The translations under genes and the position numbers were made by a program. Shown here piece after piece: positions 1 to 7,312 of a DNA stretch of 30,843 nt. The notes below the pieces were generated by a model. The model did no database searches. It saw nothing but the letters and a program-made list of their open reading frames with translations, and was not told the origin of the DNA. The stretch is from JAVBSX01 sp051660685 (GTDB taxonomy: Bacteria > Planctomycetota > Planctomycetia > Pirellulales > Thermoguttaceae). Each line of letters starts with the position of its first letter. Positions within the stretch are counted from its first letter, which is position 1. Location: the NCBI GenBank assembly GCA_051660685.1, contig JBOFQB010000027.1:1-30843 (forward strand). The letters are read 5' to 3'.

Positions 1-721
1 CTCCGTCCGTCACGGCGCAGTACCTCACAATACTCTCAACCAAGTCCTTGATCCGCGAATCGAGCGAAACTGTCGCCAAATGACCGACAACTTGCTCCAA
101 ATGGTCCGCAAAAGTTCCCTCTTTTGCCCGTTTTAACGACTCGACAACTGCCCGGGTTTCGGGACGACCGGGCAATTGGCCGTAATCGAATTTCCGTAAA
201 TTGATGACAAACACCTGAAATTGCGGGACATGCTTACGCAATTGTTCCGGAACCGATTCGTAAATGTCCTGAAACCGCAACTCCTCCGAAATGTCCTCGT
301 TGCCGCTATAAATCAGCACCATCAACAACATTTTCGGCTTAAAATTGCCCCGCGATGTTGGCCGTTTTGCAACCTTAAAATCGTTATAAAGGGCAAGGGC
401 CGCATAGGCGTTAAGCTGAATCGGGACAAAAATGTCAGGCTGCGACTTCAGTTCGAGCGTGAACAGCACTTCGGTGTTTTCGCTGACCATTCGCGCGAGA
501 AACGCCAAATCGGCAATATGTTCGCCGAACATTTTTCCAAAAAACTGGGTCGGAGCCGGAGTCAATTCGTCTAGGTTGACAAATTCGGCAATGACGGGAT
601 CGGCATAAAAACGGAGCAAATCGGCTGCGATGAGCCGGTCGCCGACGACTTTCCGTCCGAACTGGTCGTGCGGGCGAAACGGTTTCCCCGCCTCAATCAA
701 GTCGTCCGTTTCCATCGTCAT
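1..721 (-). CDS. Rpn-family PD-(D/E)XK nuclease/putative transposase, partial (3' end outside window)
   Basis: About 240 residues are visible and the frame is still open at base 1. The N-terminus carries the KPFRPHDQFGRKVV segment, like the PHD..F start of Rpn (recombination-promoting nuclease, formerly YhgA-like transposase) proteins. A nuclease-like core follows: D-L-A-F near residue 73, then LFTLELKSQPD near residues 85-95, supplying the acidic residue and the E-x-K pair of a PD-(D/E)XK site. Family members are RecA-independent recombination nucleases, often multicopy and mobile. An in-frame stop lies just upstream of ATG 721; a second ATG at 715 is equally possible because neither has a clear ribosome site. 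The family call rests on motif pattern only. Confidence 0.62.
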   Translation of the reverse strand, partial: MTMETDDLIEAGKPFRPHDQFGRKVVGDRLIAADLLRFYADPVIAEFVNLDELTPAPTQFFGKMFGEHIADLAFLARMVSENTEVLFTLELKSQPDIFVPIQLNAYAALALYNDFKVAKRPTSRGNFKPKMLLMVLIYSGNEDISEELRFQDIYESVPEQLRKHVPQFQVFVINLRKFDYGQLPGRPETRAVVESLKRAKEGTFADHLEQVVGHLATVSLDSRIKDLVESIVRYCAVTDG

Positions 722-766
722 TGCAATTGCCAAAAAGGGTCAATCATTGCCAAACTCCGCATCTGC

Positions 767-795
767 ATTTTACCTCACCAAAACAAGTTTGGCAA
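767..795 (-). promoter_or_regulatory. Sigma70-type promoter for the Rpn-like gene
   Basis: On the minus strand TTGCCA (790-795) and TAAAAT (767-772) are separated by exactly 17 bases. The predicted transcript would begin near 760, about 40 bases ahead of the ATG. The remaining bases up to 911 show no gene. Confidence 0.55.
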
Positions 796-911
796 GACAG
801 TTTTCGCGCGGTTGCACACAAAGCCTATCTGTCCGACTTGAGTGACGGACAATACGAATACTCATGATGACTTCTTCCATTCATGTGAAGATGCCCTAAA
901 ACACACAAAAG

Positions 912-1598
912 TTACTTCAGGATGGAAAAAAGACCGATTTCGGCCGGAAAATAGGAACGCCGTCTCACTGAATCCAAATCAAAGGGCAACTCCGCAAACG
1001 GTAATTCGGCGAAGTCAAACCGGGAATCTGCTTCTATCACCCAAAGAGAATCATGGGGCGCAACAGCCGAGAGTTCGCGTATCATTTCGCAAATCTCTTT
1101 CTTCCTTGAGACGAAGAAATTGTAAGGGGGACTGAGGAACAACAACCAGGGTCCAACAGATTGGAAATTTTCCCGGGTTTTGGCCCAATAAAAAGCATCC
1201 GTCGTCAACAATTGACACTTTTCGGTCAGTCCAAGCGACTCGATGTTGTTTCTCGCATTTTTTGCGGTTGGAAGATGCAATTCAATCATCGTCGCAGATG
1301 CGGCTCCTCGACTGAGTGCCTCAATTGCAAGAGCACCTGTTCCTGTAAACAGATCAATGACCTGTTTTCCGCAAACTGTTGGACCAATCAGGTTGAAAAC
1401 AGCTTCACGAACACGGTCCTTCATCGGTCGGACACGATTGTCCCCCGCATAGACCAACCGACTCCCTCGCAGTTTTCCGCCGATAATCCGTAAACCAACC
1501 GCCTCTTTTTCTCCCGGCGCACTACCAAGATGCCACGAAGTACGAGGGGAATGAGACGGTTTCTTATTCTTACGGTCCGGTTTTATTCGAGACCCCAT
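912..1598 (-). CDS. rsmD: 16S rRNA (guanine(966)-N2)-methyltransferase RsmD
   Basis: A 228-residue cytoplasmic methyltransferase that would methylate G966 of 16S rRNA using S-adenosylmethionine. The family start LRIIGGKLRGS lies near residues 37-47, followed by the RPMKDRVREAVFNLI segment, the SAM-binding loop IDLFTGTGALAIEAL and the catalytic PPY motif. Oddly, the motif reads LSPPY where the family has D/N-PPY. About 36 extra N-terminal residues precede the conserved core. Start ATG 1598 lies inside the last codons of the upstream small gene (16-base overlap), which supports this start and suggests translational coupling. Assignment is firm; activity with Ser in motif IV is open. Confidence 0.9.
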   Translation of the reverse strand: MGSRIKPDRKNKKPSHSPRTSWHLGSAPGEKEAVGLRIIGGKLRGSRLVYAGDNRVRPMKDRVREAVFNLIGPTVCGKQVIDLFTGTGALAIEALSRGAASATMIELHLPTAKNARNNIESLGLTEKCQLLTTDAFYWAKTRENFQSVGPWLLFLSPPYNFFVSRKKEICEMIRELSAVAPHDSLWVIEADSRFDFAELPFAELPFDLDSVRRRSYFPAEIGLFSILK

Positions 1599-1762
1599 TG
1601 TTGAATCAGTTCTTCTGCACCAACGGTCATCTTGCGAAGTTGCGCCGCCATTTTCGTTTTCATTGCACCATCTGCTTTGTCCAACTTCGATTTCATGTGG
1701 ACATATTTTTCACGTCGTTTACGACGTCGACGAAGTTCTTTCTGTCTTTCGCTGATCGACAC
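1583..1762 (-). CDS. Small basic planctomycete protein (DUF6800-like)
   Basis: A 59-residue protein with GTG start at 1762 and a ribosome site GAGGAGA eleven bases upstream. It begins with an arginine/lysine-rich stretch (ISERQKELRRRRKRREKY) and ends with QLRKMTVGAEELIQQWGL, a combination I recognise from short proteins encoded widely in planctomycetes (DUF6800 type). Function unknown; the strong positive charge would suit binding RNA or ribosomes. The gene overlaps the rsmD start by 16 bases, so the two are probably co-translated from the promoter at 1878-1906. Confidence 0.72.
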   Translation of the reverse strand: MSISERQKELRRRRKRREKYVHMKSKLDKADGAMKTKMAAQLRKMTVGAEELIQQWGLE

Positions 1763-1877
1763 GGTGTTCTCTATCTCCTCTAAATGAAAAACTTACTTGA
1801 GCCGACCCCTTTGCCGTCTTTAGGTAGAACTGAACAACAATTCGGTTTTCAAGAACGAAGGGGACCTAAGGGATCGG

Positions 1878-1906
1878 ATTCTAGTTAAGACCAGCCCCTT
1901 TGTCAA
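1878..1906 (-). promoter_or_regulatory. Sigma70-type promoter for the small protein-rsmD operon
   Basis: On the minus strand a perfect TTGACA (1901-1906) is followed after 17 bases by TAGAAT (1878-1883). The transcript would start near 1871, leaving a leader of roughly 110 bases before GTG 1762. Confidence 0.72.
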
Positions 1907-2190
1907 TGCGGGGTATCACACTTGTCGGCGAACACGTTTCATGTTTTTTATGAACTCAAGCCCAAATAGGCCGAGTTGTGCAAGGATCGAACAAACATTT
2001 TTAAGGCATTGAAGGAAGATTGTGAGGTGATTTTTCTTTGACATTTGGGTTTCCAAGCGAGAAAAGGGGTTAAAAATAGCCGCTTCACCTTTCTTACGCC
2101 AAATAAAACTGTCTTGTGCCCCCTATTTTTTCTGTTTTCTCCTCTTTCTCATTTTCTTCAAACTTGTTGACAGAGAGAATGACGTTGTAG
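1907..2190. other. Intergenic space between the rsmD promoter and larE
   Basis: I see no gene here. A TTGACA lies at 2167-2172 on the plus strand, but no good -10 hexamer sits 15-18 bases after it, so the larE promoter is not assigned. Confidence 0.4.
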
Positions 2191-2223
2191 GGTGTAGAAT
2201 TTTGCGCAAAAAGGTGTAGAATT
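2191..2223 (+). promoter_or_regulatory. Direct repeat with central palindrome upstream of larE
   Basis: GGTGTAGAATT occurs at 2191-2201 and again at 2213-2223, a spacing of 22 bases (about two helical turns). Between them lies the perfect 12-base palindrome TTTTGCGCAAAA (2200-2211). The second copy ends ten bases before ATG 2234. This could be an operator; each repeat also contains a TAGAAT hexamer that could act as a -10 element. Confidence 0.4.
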
Positions 2224-2233
2224 GACTGTTACT

Positions 2234-3022
2234 ATGCTCATTGATTGGTTTCGCCCTTTTCATTCCGCTCTTGTTGCCTTTTCCGGGGGTTTGGACAGTA
2301 CCGTTCTCGCCCGCGCTGCTGTTCTTGCGCTTGGAAATCGGGCAATCGCAATAACCGCCTATTCTTCGAGCAGTTGCGAAAGTGAAGCCGAAGAAGCAAC
2401 CCAAATTGCCCGGGAAATCGGAATCGAACACCGTTTGATTGAAAGTCGTGAATTTGACGATCCTCGATATTTGGCAAACGATCACAACCGTTGTTATTAT
2501 TGCAAAGCAGTCCGGTTTGCCGAAATGGTCAACTACGCAAAAGAACATGACATTGCGGTTGTCGTTGACGGTTCCAATGCTGATGATGTCTCCGATTTTC
2601 GACCGGGCAAAAAAGCAGCCGAAGAACTCGGCGTTCGCAGTCCTTTAGCGGAATTGGGAATGACGAAAGAACACGCCCGATTGCTCGCAAAGGATTGGGG
2701 AATTTCCGTTTGGAACAAACCGTCTCAACCTTGTCTGAGTACCCGAATCGGTTATGGAATTTCGTTGACCGATTCGTTGCTCCGTCAAATTGAAAAGGCA
2801 GAAACTTTTCTCAAGGAAAAGGGTTTTACCTCACTTCGTGTTCGGTTGCCCGAAAAGACGACCGCTCGAATTGAAGTGCCGACTGCCCAAATCCCCCAAA
2901 TTGTCATTCCCGAAACTCGTCAAGAAATCATCGAGCATTTTCGCAGGTTTGGTTTTGAACGGATTACGATTGATCTGGACGGTTTTCGGTCGGGAAGTAT
3001 GAATGAGGGGGATAGGGGATAG
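2234..3022 (+). CDS. larE: ATP-dependent sulfur transferase LarE, three-cysteine type
   Basis: A 262-residue PP-loop enzyme of nickel-pincer nucleotide biosynthesis, the cofactor of lactate racemase and related enzymes: it adenylates the pyridinium carboxylate and transfers sulfur. The PP-loop SGGLDS is at residues 17-22. Cysteines occur as NRCYYCK (C87, C90) and PCLSTR (C167), the three-cysteine arrangement linked in some homologues to a [4Fe-4S] cluster that carries the transferred sulfide, in contrast to the sacrificial single-cysteine enzyme of Lactobacillus. RVRLPEKTTARIEV and DLDGFRSGSMN are the conserved C-terminal segments. ATG 2234 is preferred over a TTG at 2222. The last codons and the stop fall within a G-rich tract. 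No larB or larC is seen here. Confidence 0.88.
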   Translation: MLIDWFRPFHSALVAFSGGLDSTVLARAAVLALGNRAIAITAYSSSSCESEAEEATQIAREIGIEHRLIESREFDDPRYLANDHNRCYYCKAVRFAEMVNYAKEHDIAVVVDGSNADDVSDFRPGKKAAEELGVRSPLAELGMTKEHARLLAKDWGISVWNKPSQPCLSTRIGYGISLTDSLLRQIEKAETFLKEKGFTSLRVRLPEKTTARIEVPTAQIPQIVIPETRQEIIEHFRRFGFERITIDLDGFRSGSMNEGDRG

Positions 3023-3041
3023 GGACTGGGGAATAGGGGGG
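3007..3041 (+). repeat. G-rich telomere-like tract over the larE stop codon
   Basis: Runs of 5, 4, 3, 4 and 6 guanines are separated by short A/T-containing spacers, a pattern able to form a G-quadruplex in the larE mRNA. The TAG stop at 3020-3022 lies inside the tract, which therefore encodes the final residues (GDRG). Complementary C-rich versions occur near 3210-3250, 4610-4645, 9917-9940 and 17170-17221. Confidence 0.7.
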
Positions 3042-3058
3042 AAGATATGTGTTTCCTC

Positions 3059-3287
3059 GTTTAGCCGAGGAACAACGTTCCGCGCGTTTTTTTTGGAGAA
3101 GGTAGAAGTGAGAAGGTAGAATGAAGAATTGAGGCAAATAAAAATTTGGGGTCTCCCAAAAGAGGGAGAAACCGGTTGATTTGCGAGACGCCGTTATCTT
3201 CACATCTCCTCCCTAATCCCTATACCCCAACCCCTATTCCCTATCTCCTACCTTCTCTACACGCGATACGTTGTATCGCGGCTAAAC
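3059..3287. repeat. GTTTAGCC foldback repeat, copy 1
   Basis: A 229-base element bounded by the inverted ends GTTTAGCC (3059-3066) and GGCTAAAC (3280-3287). Each end carries its own hairpin: left with GGAAC-AAC-GTTCC, right CGCGATACGTTGTATCGCG. Inside are a second inverted pair (AGAAGGTAG and CTACCTTCT) and a C-rich tract. About 130 internal bases are identical to copy 2 at 4473-4680, in the same orientation; copy 1 has about 20 extra bases on the left. It holds no convincing gene and resembles a MITE or BIME-type noncoding element. Confidence 0.85.
3066..3094 (+). terminator. Intrinsic terminator for larE formed by the repeat's left arm
   Basis: The hairpin around GGAAC-AAC-GTTCC is followed by CGCG and eight thymines. 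It lies about 45 bases after the larE stop. Confidence 0.6.
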
Positions 3288-3313
3288 ATTGTCGATCACT
3301 AACAACAGCAATT

Positions 3314-4414
3314 ATGATGAACAGACCCTTTGCCTTTTGTTTTTTTCTCGCCCTCGTTTGTTGCCTTATCATCCCGGTCCTCGCCCCGACCAATCTGTAT
3401 GCCGAAAATCCAGTTCATGTCGGGGCCTACTATTTTGACGGTTGGAGCGGGGAACCGGACGAACAGGGTTACACTTATCATATTCGGGAACGATTGGTCA
3501 AGGAATTTGCAGATCGTGAACCGATTTGGGGTTGGAGAAGTGACACGCTTGAAATCATGGAATCGCAGATCGATTACGCAAGTCAAGCTGGTCTCGAATT
3601 CTTCTCCTTTTGTTGGTATTATCCCGAAGATGAGGTCAAAGAGGTTTCGATTAACAATGCCCTTGAACTTTTTCTTAAAGCGTCCAACCGCGAAAAACTG
3701 CAATTCTGCCTGTTAATCGCCAATCACGCCGGATTTCGGGTCGGTCCCAAAGAATGGGACGTCGTTTGCGAAAAATGGGTCCGCTATTTCAAAGAGTCAA
3801 ATCATCAGACGGTTGACGGAAAACCGTTGTTGATTTTTTTCTCTTCAGACGAACTTCTTAAATCATTTGGCAGTCCCGCAAAAGTCAACGCAGCCCTTGA
3901 ACAATTACGCGAACGTGCAAAACAGTCGGGATTGCCGGGTGTTAGCATTGCCGGTTGTGTTTGGCCGAACAATGATTTGACCGCAATGAAAGAATGTGGT
4001 TTTGACGTTTTTACAGGTTACAACTATCCCGGTTACAACATCAGCAGGGAGAATCGTCAACGAACATTTGACGAACTGTTGCGAGGAGACCAAAAAGCGT
4101 GGAACGACATTGCCCAATCTGGCGCAACCCCCTATATTCCGGTTGTGACAGTTGGTTGGGACATGAGGGCTTGGGAATCGGCCGATCAACCGCCCGGGAG
4201 TTACTATTTTGAAGGTCGGTCCCCGAAAAATGTCGCGCAAGCGGTTCAAAACGGCATGAACTGGGTCCGCGAACATTCAAACGAGGTCCCCAAGGAACGT
4301 CTCGTTCTGCTTTACGCTTGGAATGAAAATGGAGAAGGAGGTTATTTGACCCCGACCAAGAAGGAAAGGACCGCTGTTCTGGACGCTGTTGAAAAAATCA
4401 TCAAAGGAAAGTAA
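3314..4414 (+). CDS. Secreted GH99-like / WbsX-domain protein
   Basis: A 366-residue protein with a signal peptide (hydrophobic residues about 8-25, then NLYAEN). The mature part starts HVGAYYFDGWSG and ends with LLYAWNENGEGGYL (AWNE..EGGY at 335-344), both characteristic of the glycosyltransferase WbsX/GH99-like TIM-barrel family, which probably acts on glycans outside the cytoplasm. Substrate cannot be told. ATG 3314 (or 3317) is chosen because it opens the signal peptide; the frame stays open back to 3146, but that stretch is repeat sequence. No clear ribosome site is seen. The gene is bracketed by two direct copies of the same foldback repeat, so it may have arrived or been duplicated as a cassette. 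Confidence 0.82.
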   Translation: MMNRPFAFCFFLALVCCLIIPVLAPTNLYAENPVHVGAYYFDGWSGEPDEQGYTYHIRERLVKEFADREPIWGWRSDTLEIMESQIDYASQAGLEFFSFCWYYPEDEVKEVSINNALELFLKASNREKLQFCLLIANHAGFRVGPKEWDVVCEKWVRYFKESNHQTVDGKPLLIFFSSDELLKSFGSPAKVNAALEQLRERAKQSGLPGVSIAGCVWPNNDLTAMKECGFDVFTGYNYPGYNISRENRQRTFDELLRGDQKAWNDIAQSGATPYIPVVTVGWDMRAWESADQPPGSYYFEGRSPKNVAQAVQNGMNWVREHSNEVPKERLVLLYAWNENGEGGYLTPTKKERTAVLDAVEKIIKGK

Positions 4415-4437
4415 ACAGTCGCAACGACCCAACTGTC

Positions 4438-4460
4438 GTTGAGCCGAAAAACAACGTTTT
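4438..4460. repeat. Degenerate left arm of the GTTTAGCC repeat
   Basis: GTTGAGCCGAAAAACAACG and the following TTTT match the left arm of the foldback repeat with several changes and keep the small hairpin AAAAC-AAC-GTTTT. It sits 13 bases before copy 2, hinting at nested or repeated insertion at the same spot. Confidence 0.5.
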
Positions 4461-4472
4461 GCCTGTTTCCCC

Positions 4473-4680
4473 GTTTAGCCGAGGAACAACGTTCCTCGTG
4501 TTTTTTTTGTAGAAGGTAGAATTGAGGCAAATAAAAATTTGGGGTCTCCCAAAAGAGGGAGAAACCGGTTGATTTGCGAGACGCCGTTATCTTCACATCT
4601 CCTCCCTAATCCCTATACCCCAACCCCTATTCCCTATCTCCTACCTTCTTTGCGCGCGATACGTTGTATCGCGGCTAAAC
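4473..4680. repeat. GTTTAGCC foldback repeat, copy 2
   Basis: A 208-base element with ends GTTTAGCC (4473-4480) and GGCTAAAC (4673-4680). The left hairpin is the perfect CGAGGAAC-AAC-GTTCCTCG and the right hairpin CGCGATACGTTGTATCGCG. The interior is near-identical to copy 1, including the C-rich tract at about 4610-4645. It ends 23 bases from the end of hydA, so it may also separate two convergent transcripts. Confidence 0.85.
4480..4508 (+). terminator. Intrinsic terminator for the GH99-like gene
   Basis: An 8-base-pair stem (CGAGGAAC/GTTCCTCG, loop AAC) is followed by TG and eight thymines. It is the left arm of repeat copy 2, in the right orientation to end transcription from 3314-4414. 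Confidence 0.65.
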
Positions 4681-4703
4681 ATCGGGGTCATAGAATCCCG
4701 TTT

Positions 4704-6773
4704 CTACAAAGCGGCGATCCCCTTTTCGATCCCCTTCTTGATCGCTTCAAAAGCAACTTGGTTCTCAATCTGTTCAATCGTGTTAACCGCGTTGGTAAAT
4801 TTCGTCCGTTCGACAACCTGATCTCCAACCGTCACACAAATCGTTCCATCTTCTTGCAGACGCGAGGAAAAAGCGGCGTCCAGATTCACTAAATCGGTGT
4901 AACCTTTTTCGCGGACATAATCGCTAATCATTCCCAAAAGGAGTTGGCCCGGACAATTCTCTTGTTTGGCACAAATCGTAACCGTGATCGGCAATGTCTT
5001 CGACGCGGAACCGCGAATGACCGGAATTTTCGCGTCAAACAGCTGACTGCGATTTTGATACGAAGTGTGAAGCCGTTTATGTGCTTCATGCGAATCGGGT
5101 CCTCCCCCAAGATGCTCCTCATAACATCGCGCAACCAGATAATTGTCCTGCGGTTTCTGAACCTGATGCTGTTTGTCCGACGCATACAAACCCGCTTGAC
5201 GCTTGCAACGAATCGAATCGGTCACGCCAATCGGTTGACCTCCTCCTGAAATACAACCGCCCGGACACGCCATAACTTCGATAAAATGGTAATCCGCTTT
5301 GCCCGACTGAATATCCGTAATCAATTTCTTCGCTTGCGCAAGTCCGTGAACAACCGCAACTTTGATTTCGTTTCCGCCCAAATTCAAGGTTGCCTCTTTC
5401 AACGAATCCATTCCGCGAACCGCTTTGAAATCGACCGAAACAAGCGGTTTTTTGTCGAGTTTTTCGGCTGCATAACGTAATGCCGCTTCCATAACCCCCC
5501 CGGATGTTCCAAAAATAACACCTCCCCCGGTCGCAAATCCTAAGGGCATGTCAAACGCAGCCGGTTCCAATTCCCCCATCTTGATTCCAAGCGAATGTAT
5601 CATCCGCTGTATCTCCGCCGTTGTAATCACAACATCTGTTTCAGGAACTCCATCAACCGTAAATTTCGGCAGTTGCGCCTCAAATTTTTTCGCCGTACAA
5701 GGCATAATCGAAACGACAACAAGGTCTTCCCGTTGACAACCGAGTTGACCGGGCAGAATTTTTTTCATCACAGAGCCGAACATCGCTTGGGGTGATCGGC
5801 AGGAGGACAAATGGGGGAGCAACTCGGGGTAATAGATTTCGACGTATTTAACCCAAGCGGGACAACAACTGGTGAACATCGGCAGAACACCCCCGGTTGA
5901 AAACCGTTTGATGAACTCGGTCGCTTCCTCGAAAATGGTCATATCAGCTGCAAAACTTGTGTCGTAAACCTGATTGAACCCCATAAGTTTCAGGGCTGCA
6001 ACAAGTTTCCCGGCGTAATTTTCACCCGGAGCAGCACCAAAGGTTTCGCCGACTGCAACGCGAACAGCGGGCGCGACTGCGACCACAACCGTTTTGTTCG
6101 TATCATAAAGTGCTTTCCAGACTTCATTGCTCGTCTTTTTCTGCACAAGAGCACCTGTTGGGCAAACAGCAGCACATTGACCGCAGTTGACACATTCCAC
6201 TTCGCCGAGATTTTCGTTAAACGCGGGCATAACCCGGGCTGATGCTCCTCGATGTGCAAAGTCAATCGCCCCGATCCCTTGAATTTCCGAACAGACACGA
6301 ACGCAATCCCCGCACAACACGCACTTATTCGGGTCGCGCTCAAGAGAAGGAGAGGAATAATCAACCGGCTCGCGTTTGTCCGTCGATTTGAACCGGACAT
6401 TCACAATTCCAAGTTGTCGTGCAAGATTTTGTAACGTACAATTAAAACTGCGAGAACAGGTCGGACATTCACGGTCGTGATTGGCAAGCAGCAATTCGAC
6501 GCTGATTTTCCGCATTTGGCGAATTTCGCCGGTTTCCGTCTGAATCACCATGCCCGGTTCAGGTGCTGTTGAACAAGCTGCCATAATCCCTTTTCCGGCG
6601 ACATCGACCAGACAAAGACGACAGGCGCCGTAGATGCTCAGTTCCGAATGATAACAGAAAGTGGGAATATCGATCCCGGCTTTACGGATCACTTCGAGCA
6701 AATTCCGTTCATTAGTAAACGTAACTTCCCGACCGTTAACGGTCATTGTTTTCGTATTAGCTGTATTTGTCAT
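4704..6773 (-). CDS. hydA: NADH-dependent [FeFe] hydrogenase catalytic subunit HydA
   Basis: A 689-residue cytoplasmic enzyme of the trimeric hydrogenase that makes H2 from NADH and reduced ferredoxin. In order: a [2Fe-2S] ferredoxin domain (CYHSELS..GACRLC and a later Cys), the His-Cys cluster HDRECPTCSRSFNC, two [4Fe-4S] clusters (CVLCGDCVRVC, CVNCGQCAAVC), and the H-cluster motifs TSCCPAW (301-307), MPCTAKK (367-373) and MACPGGC (501-507). The small-subunit region follows. The C-terminal thioredoxin-like domain keeps C601 and C607, but the second cysteine pair is replaced (FSSRLQEDG), so its cluster is probably lost. ATG 6773 is chosen; an upstream TTG at 6839 adds only a low-complexity tail. 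The 3' end lies next to repeat copy 2. Confidence 0.93.
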   Translation of the reverse strand: MTNTANTKTMTVNGREVTFTNERNLLEVIRKAGIDIPTFCYHSELSIYGACRLCLVDVAGKGIMAACSTAPEPGMVIQTETGEIRQMRKISVELLLANHDRECPTCSRSFNCTLQNLARQLGIVNVRFKSTDKREPVDYSSPSLERDPNKCVLCGDCVRVCSEIQGIGAIDFAHRGASARVMPAFNENLGEVECVNCGQCAAVCPTGALVQKKTSNEVWKALYDTNKTVVVAVAPAVRVAVGETFGAAPGENYAGKLVAALKLMGFNQVYDTSFAADMTIFEEATEFIKRFSTGGVLPMFTSCCPAWVKYVEIYYPELLPHLSSCRSPQAMFGSVMKKILPGQLGCQREDLVVVSIMPCTAKKFEAQLPKFTVDGVPETDVVITTAEIQRMIHSLGIKMGELEPAAFDMPLGFATGGGVIFGTSGGVMEAALRYAAEKLDKKPLVSVDFKAVRGMDSLKEATLNLGGNEIKVAVVHGLAQAKKLITDIQSGKADYHFIEVMACPGGCISGGGQPIGVTDSIRCKRQAGLYASDKQHQVQKPQDNYLVARCYEEHLGGGPDSHEAHKRLHTSYQNRSQLFDAKIPVIRGSASKTLPITVTICAKQENCPGQLLLGMISDYVREKGYTDLVNLDAAFSSRLQEDGTICVTVGDQVVERTKFTNAVNTIEQIENQVAFEAIKKGIEKGIAAL

Positions 6774-6809
6774 TGTTGTATAATGATTGTGTAATGAGTC
6801 TTTAGTAGT

Positions 6810-6832
6810 CGTGTCATAATAACCTTGACACG
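6810..6832. promoter_or_regulatory. Inverted repeat upstream of hydA, possible operator
   Basis: CGTGTCA (6810-6816) and TGACACG (6826-6832) form a perfect 7-base inverted repeat with a 9-base A/T-rich spacer, centred 48 bases before ATG 6773. It could bind a dimeric regulator or form a hairpin in a read-through transcript. No convincing promoter pair was found beside it. Confidence 0.4.
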
Positions 6833-6903
6833 TTGCCAATAAAATGATTGCCGCTCAATGGAAATGAATGTAATGTAACACGTTCAATAACATGCCCCCA
6901 ATC

Positions 6904-7142
6904 ATAGTCCCGTTAGGGACGGCCCAATTGTAGCCCAGGGTGCAGCAACGCAGTTGCAAACCCTGGGTTAATCGGCCCCCCTCAACAAAATGTAGCTCCG
7001 TTAGGAGCGGCCTAAAAACAAACCTCTTTCTATTTTAGATCGCAGCTACGCAGCTCATTTTTCTGTGAACTTTGAACCCAGGGTTTCGGTCACTTAGGCT
7101 CCCTTCACCCTGGGCTACAATAAGGTCGCTGCTACGCAGCTA
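6904..7142. repeat. Mosaic of small palindromes between hydB and hydA
   Basis: The 539-base gap between hydB and hydA holds no gene but six short palindromic blocks: AGTCCCGTTAGGGACGG (about 6906), a CCCAGGGT...ACCCTGGG hairpin (6933-6967), AGCTCCGTTAGGAGCGG (about 6994), GCAGCTACGCAGCT (about 7042), a second CCCAGGG...CCCTGGG hairpin (7078-7114) and GCTGCTACGCAGC (about 7128). The blocks form two alternating types. The array lies inside the presumed hydCBA transcript and could act in RNA processing or differential expression of HydA. Confidence 0.75.
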
Positions 7143-7312
7143 CAAATTCAAATTTCCCGTGAATGGTTACTCCTTGTTAGTCGTAACAATTGCACAAATT
7201 GTTTTGACGCGAATCCTTAGTCTTATATTTTCGTTGTAATTTGCAATGTAACACGCGTGTCTTCTGCAAAGGAAGATGCCTGAAACGACATCTTCTTGCA
7301 ACGGGTTTTTGA

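Noticed and set aside
3146..3313. Upstream extension of the GH99-like reading frame
   Set aside because: It lies in the foldback repeat; the same peptide is open in repeat copy 2. ATG 3314 opens a good signal peptide.
6774..6839. TTG start for HydA
   Set aside because: It adds a low-complexity tail, has no ribosome site and covers the inverted repeat; family members begin near the MTVNG segment.
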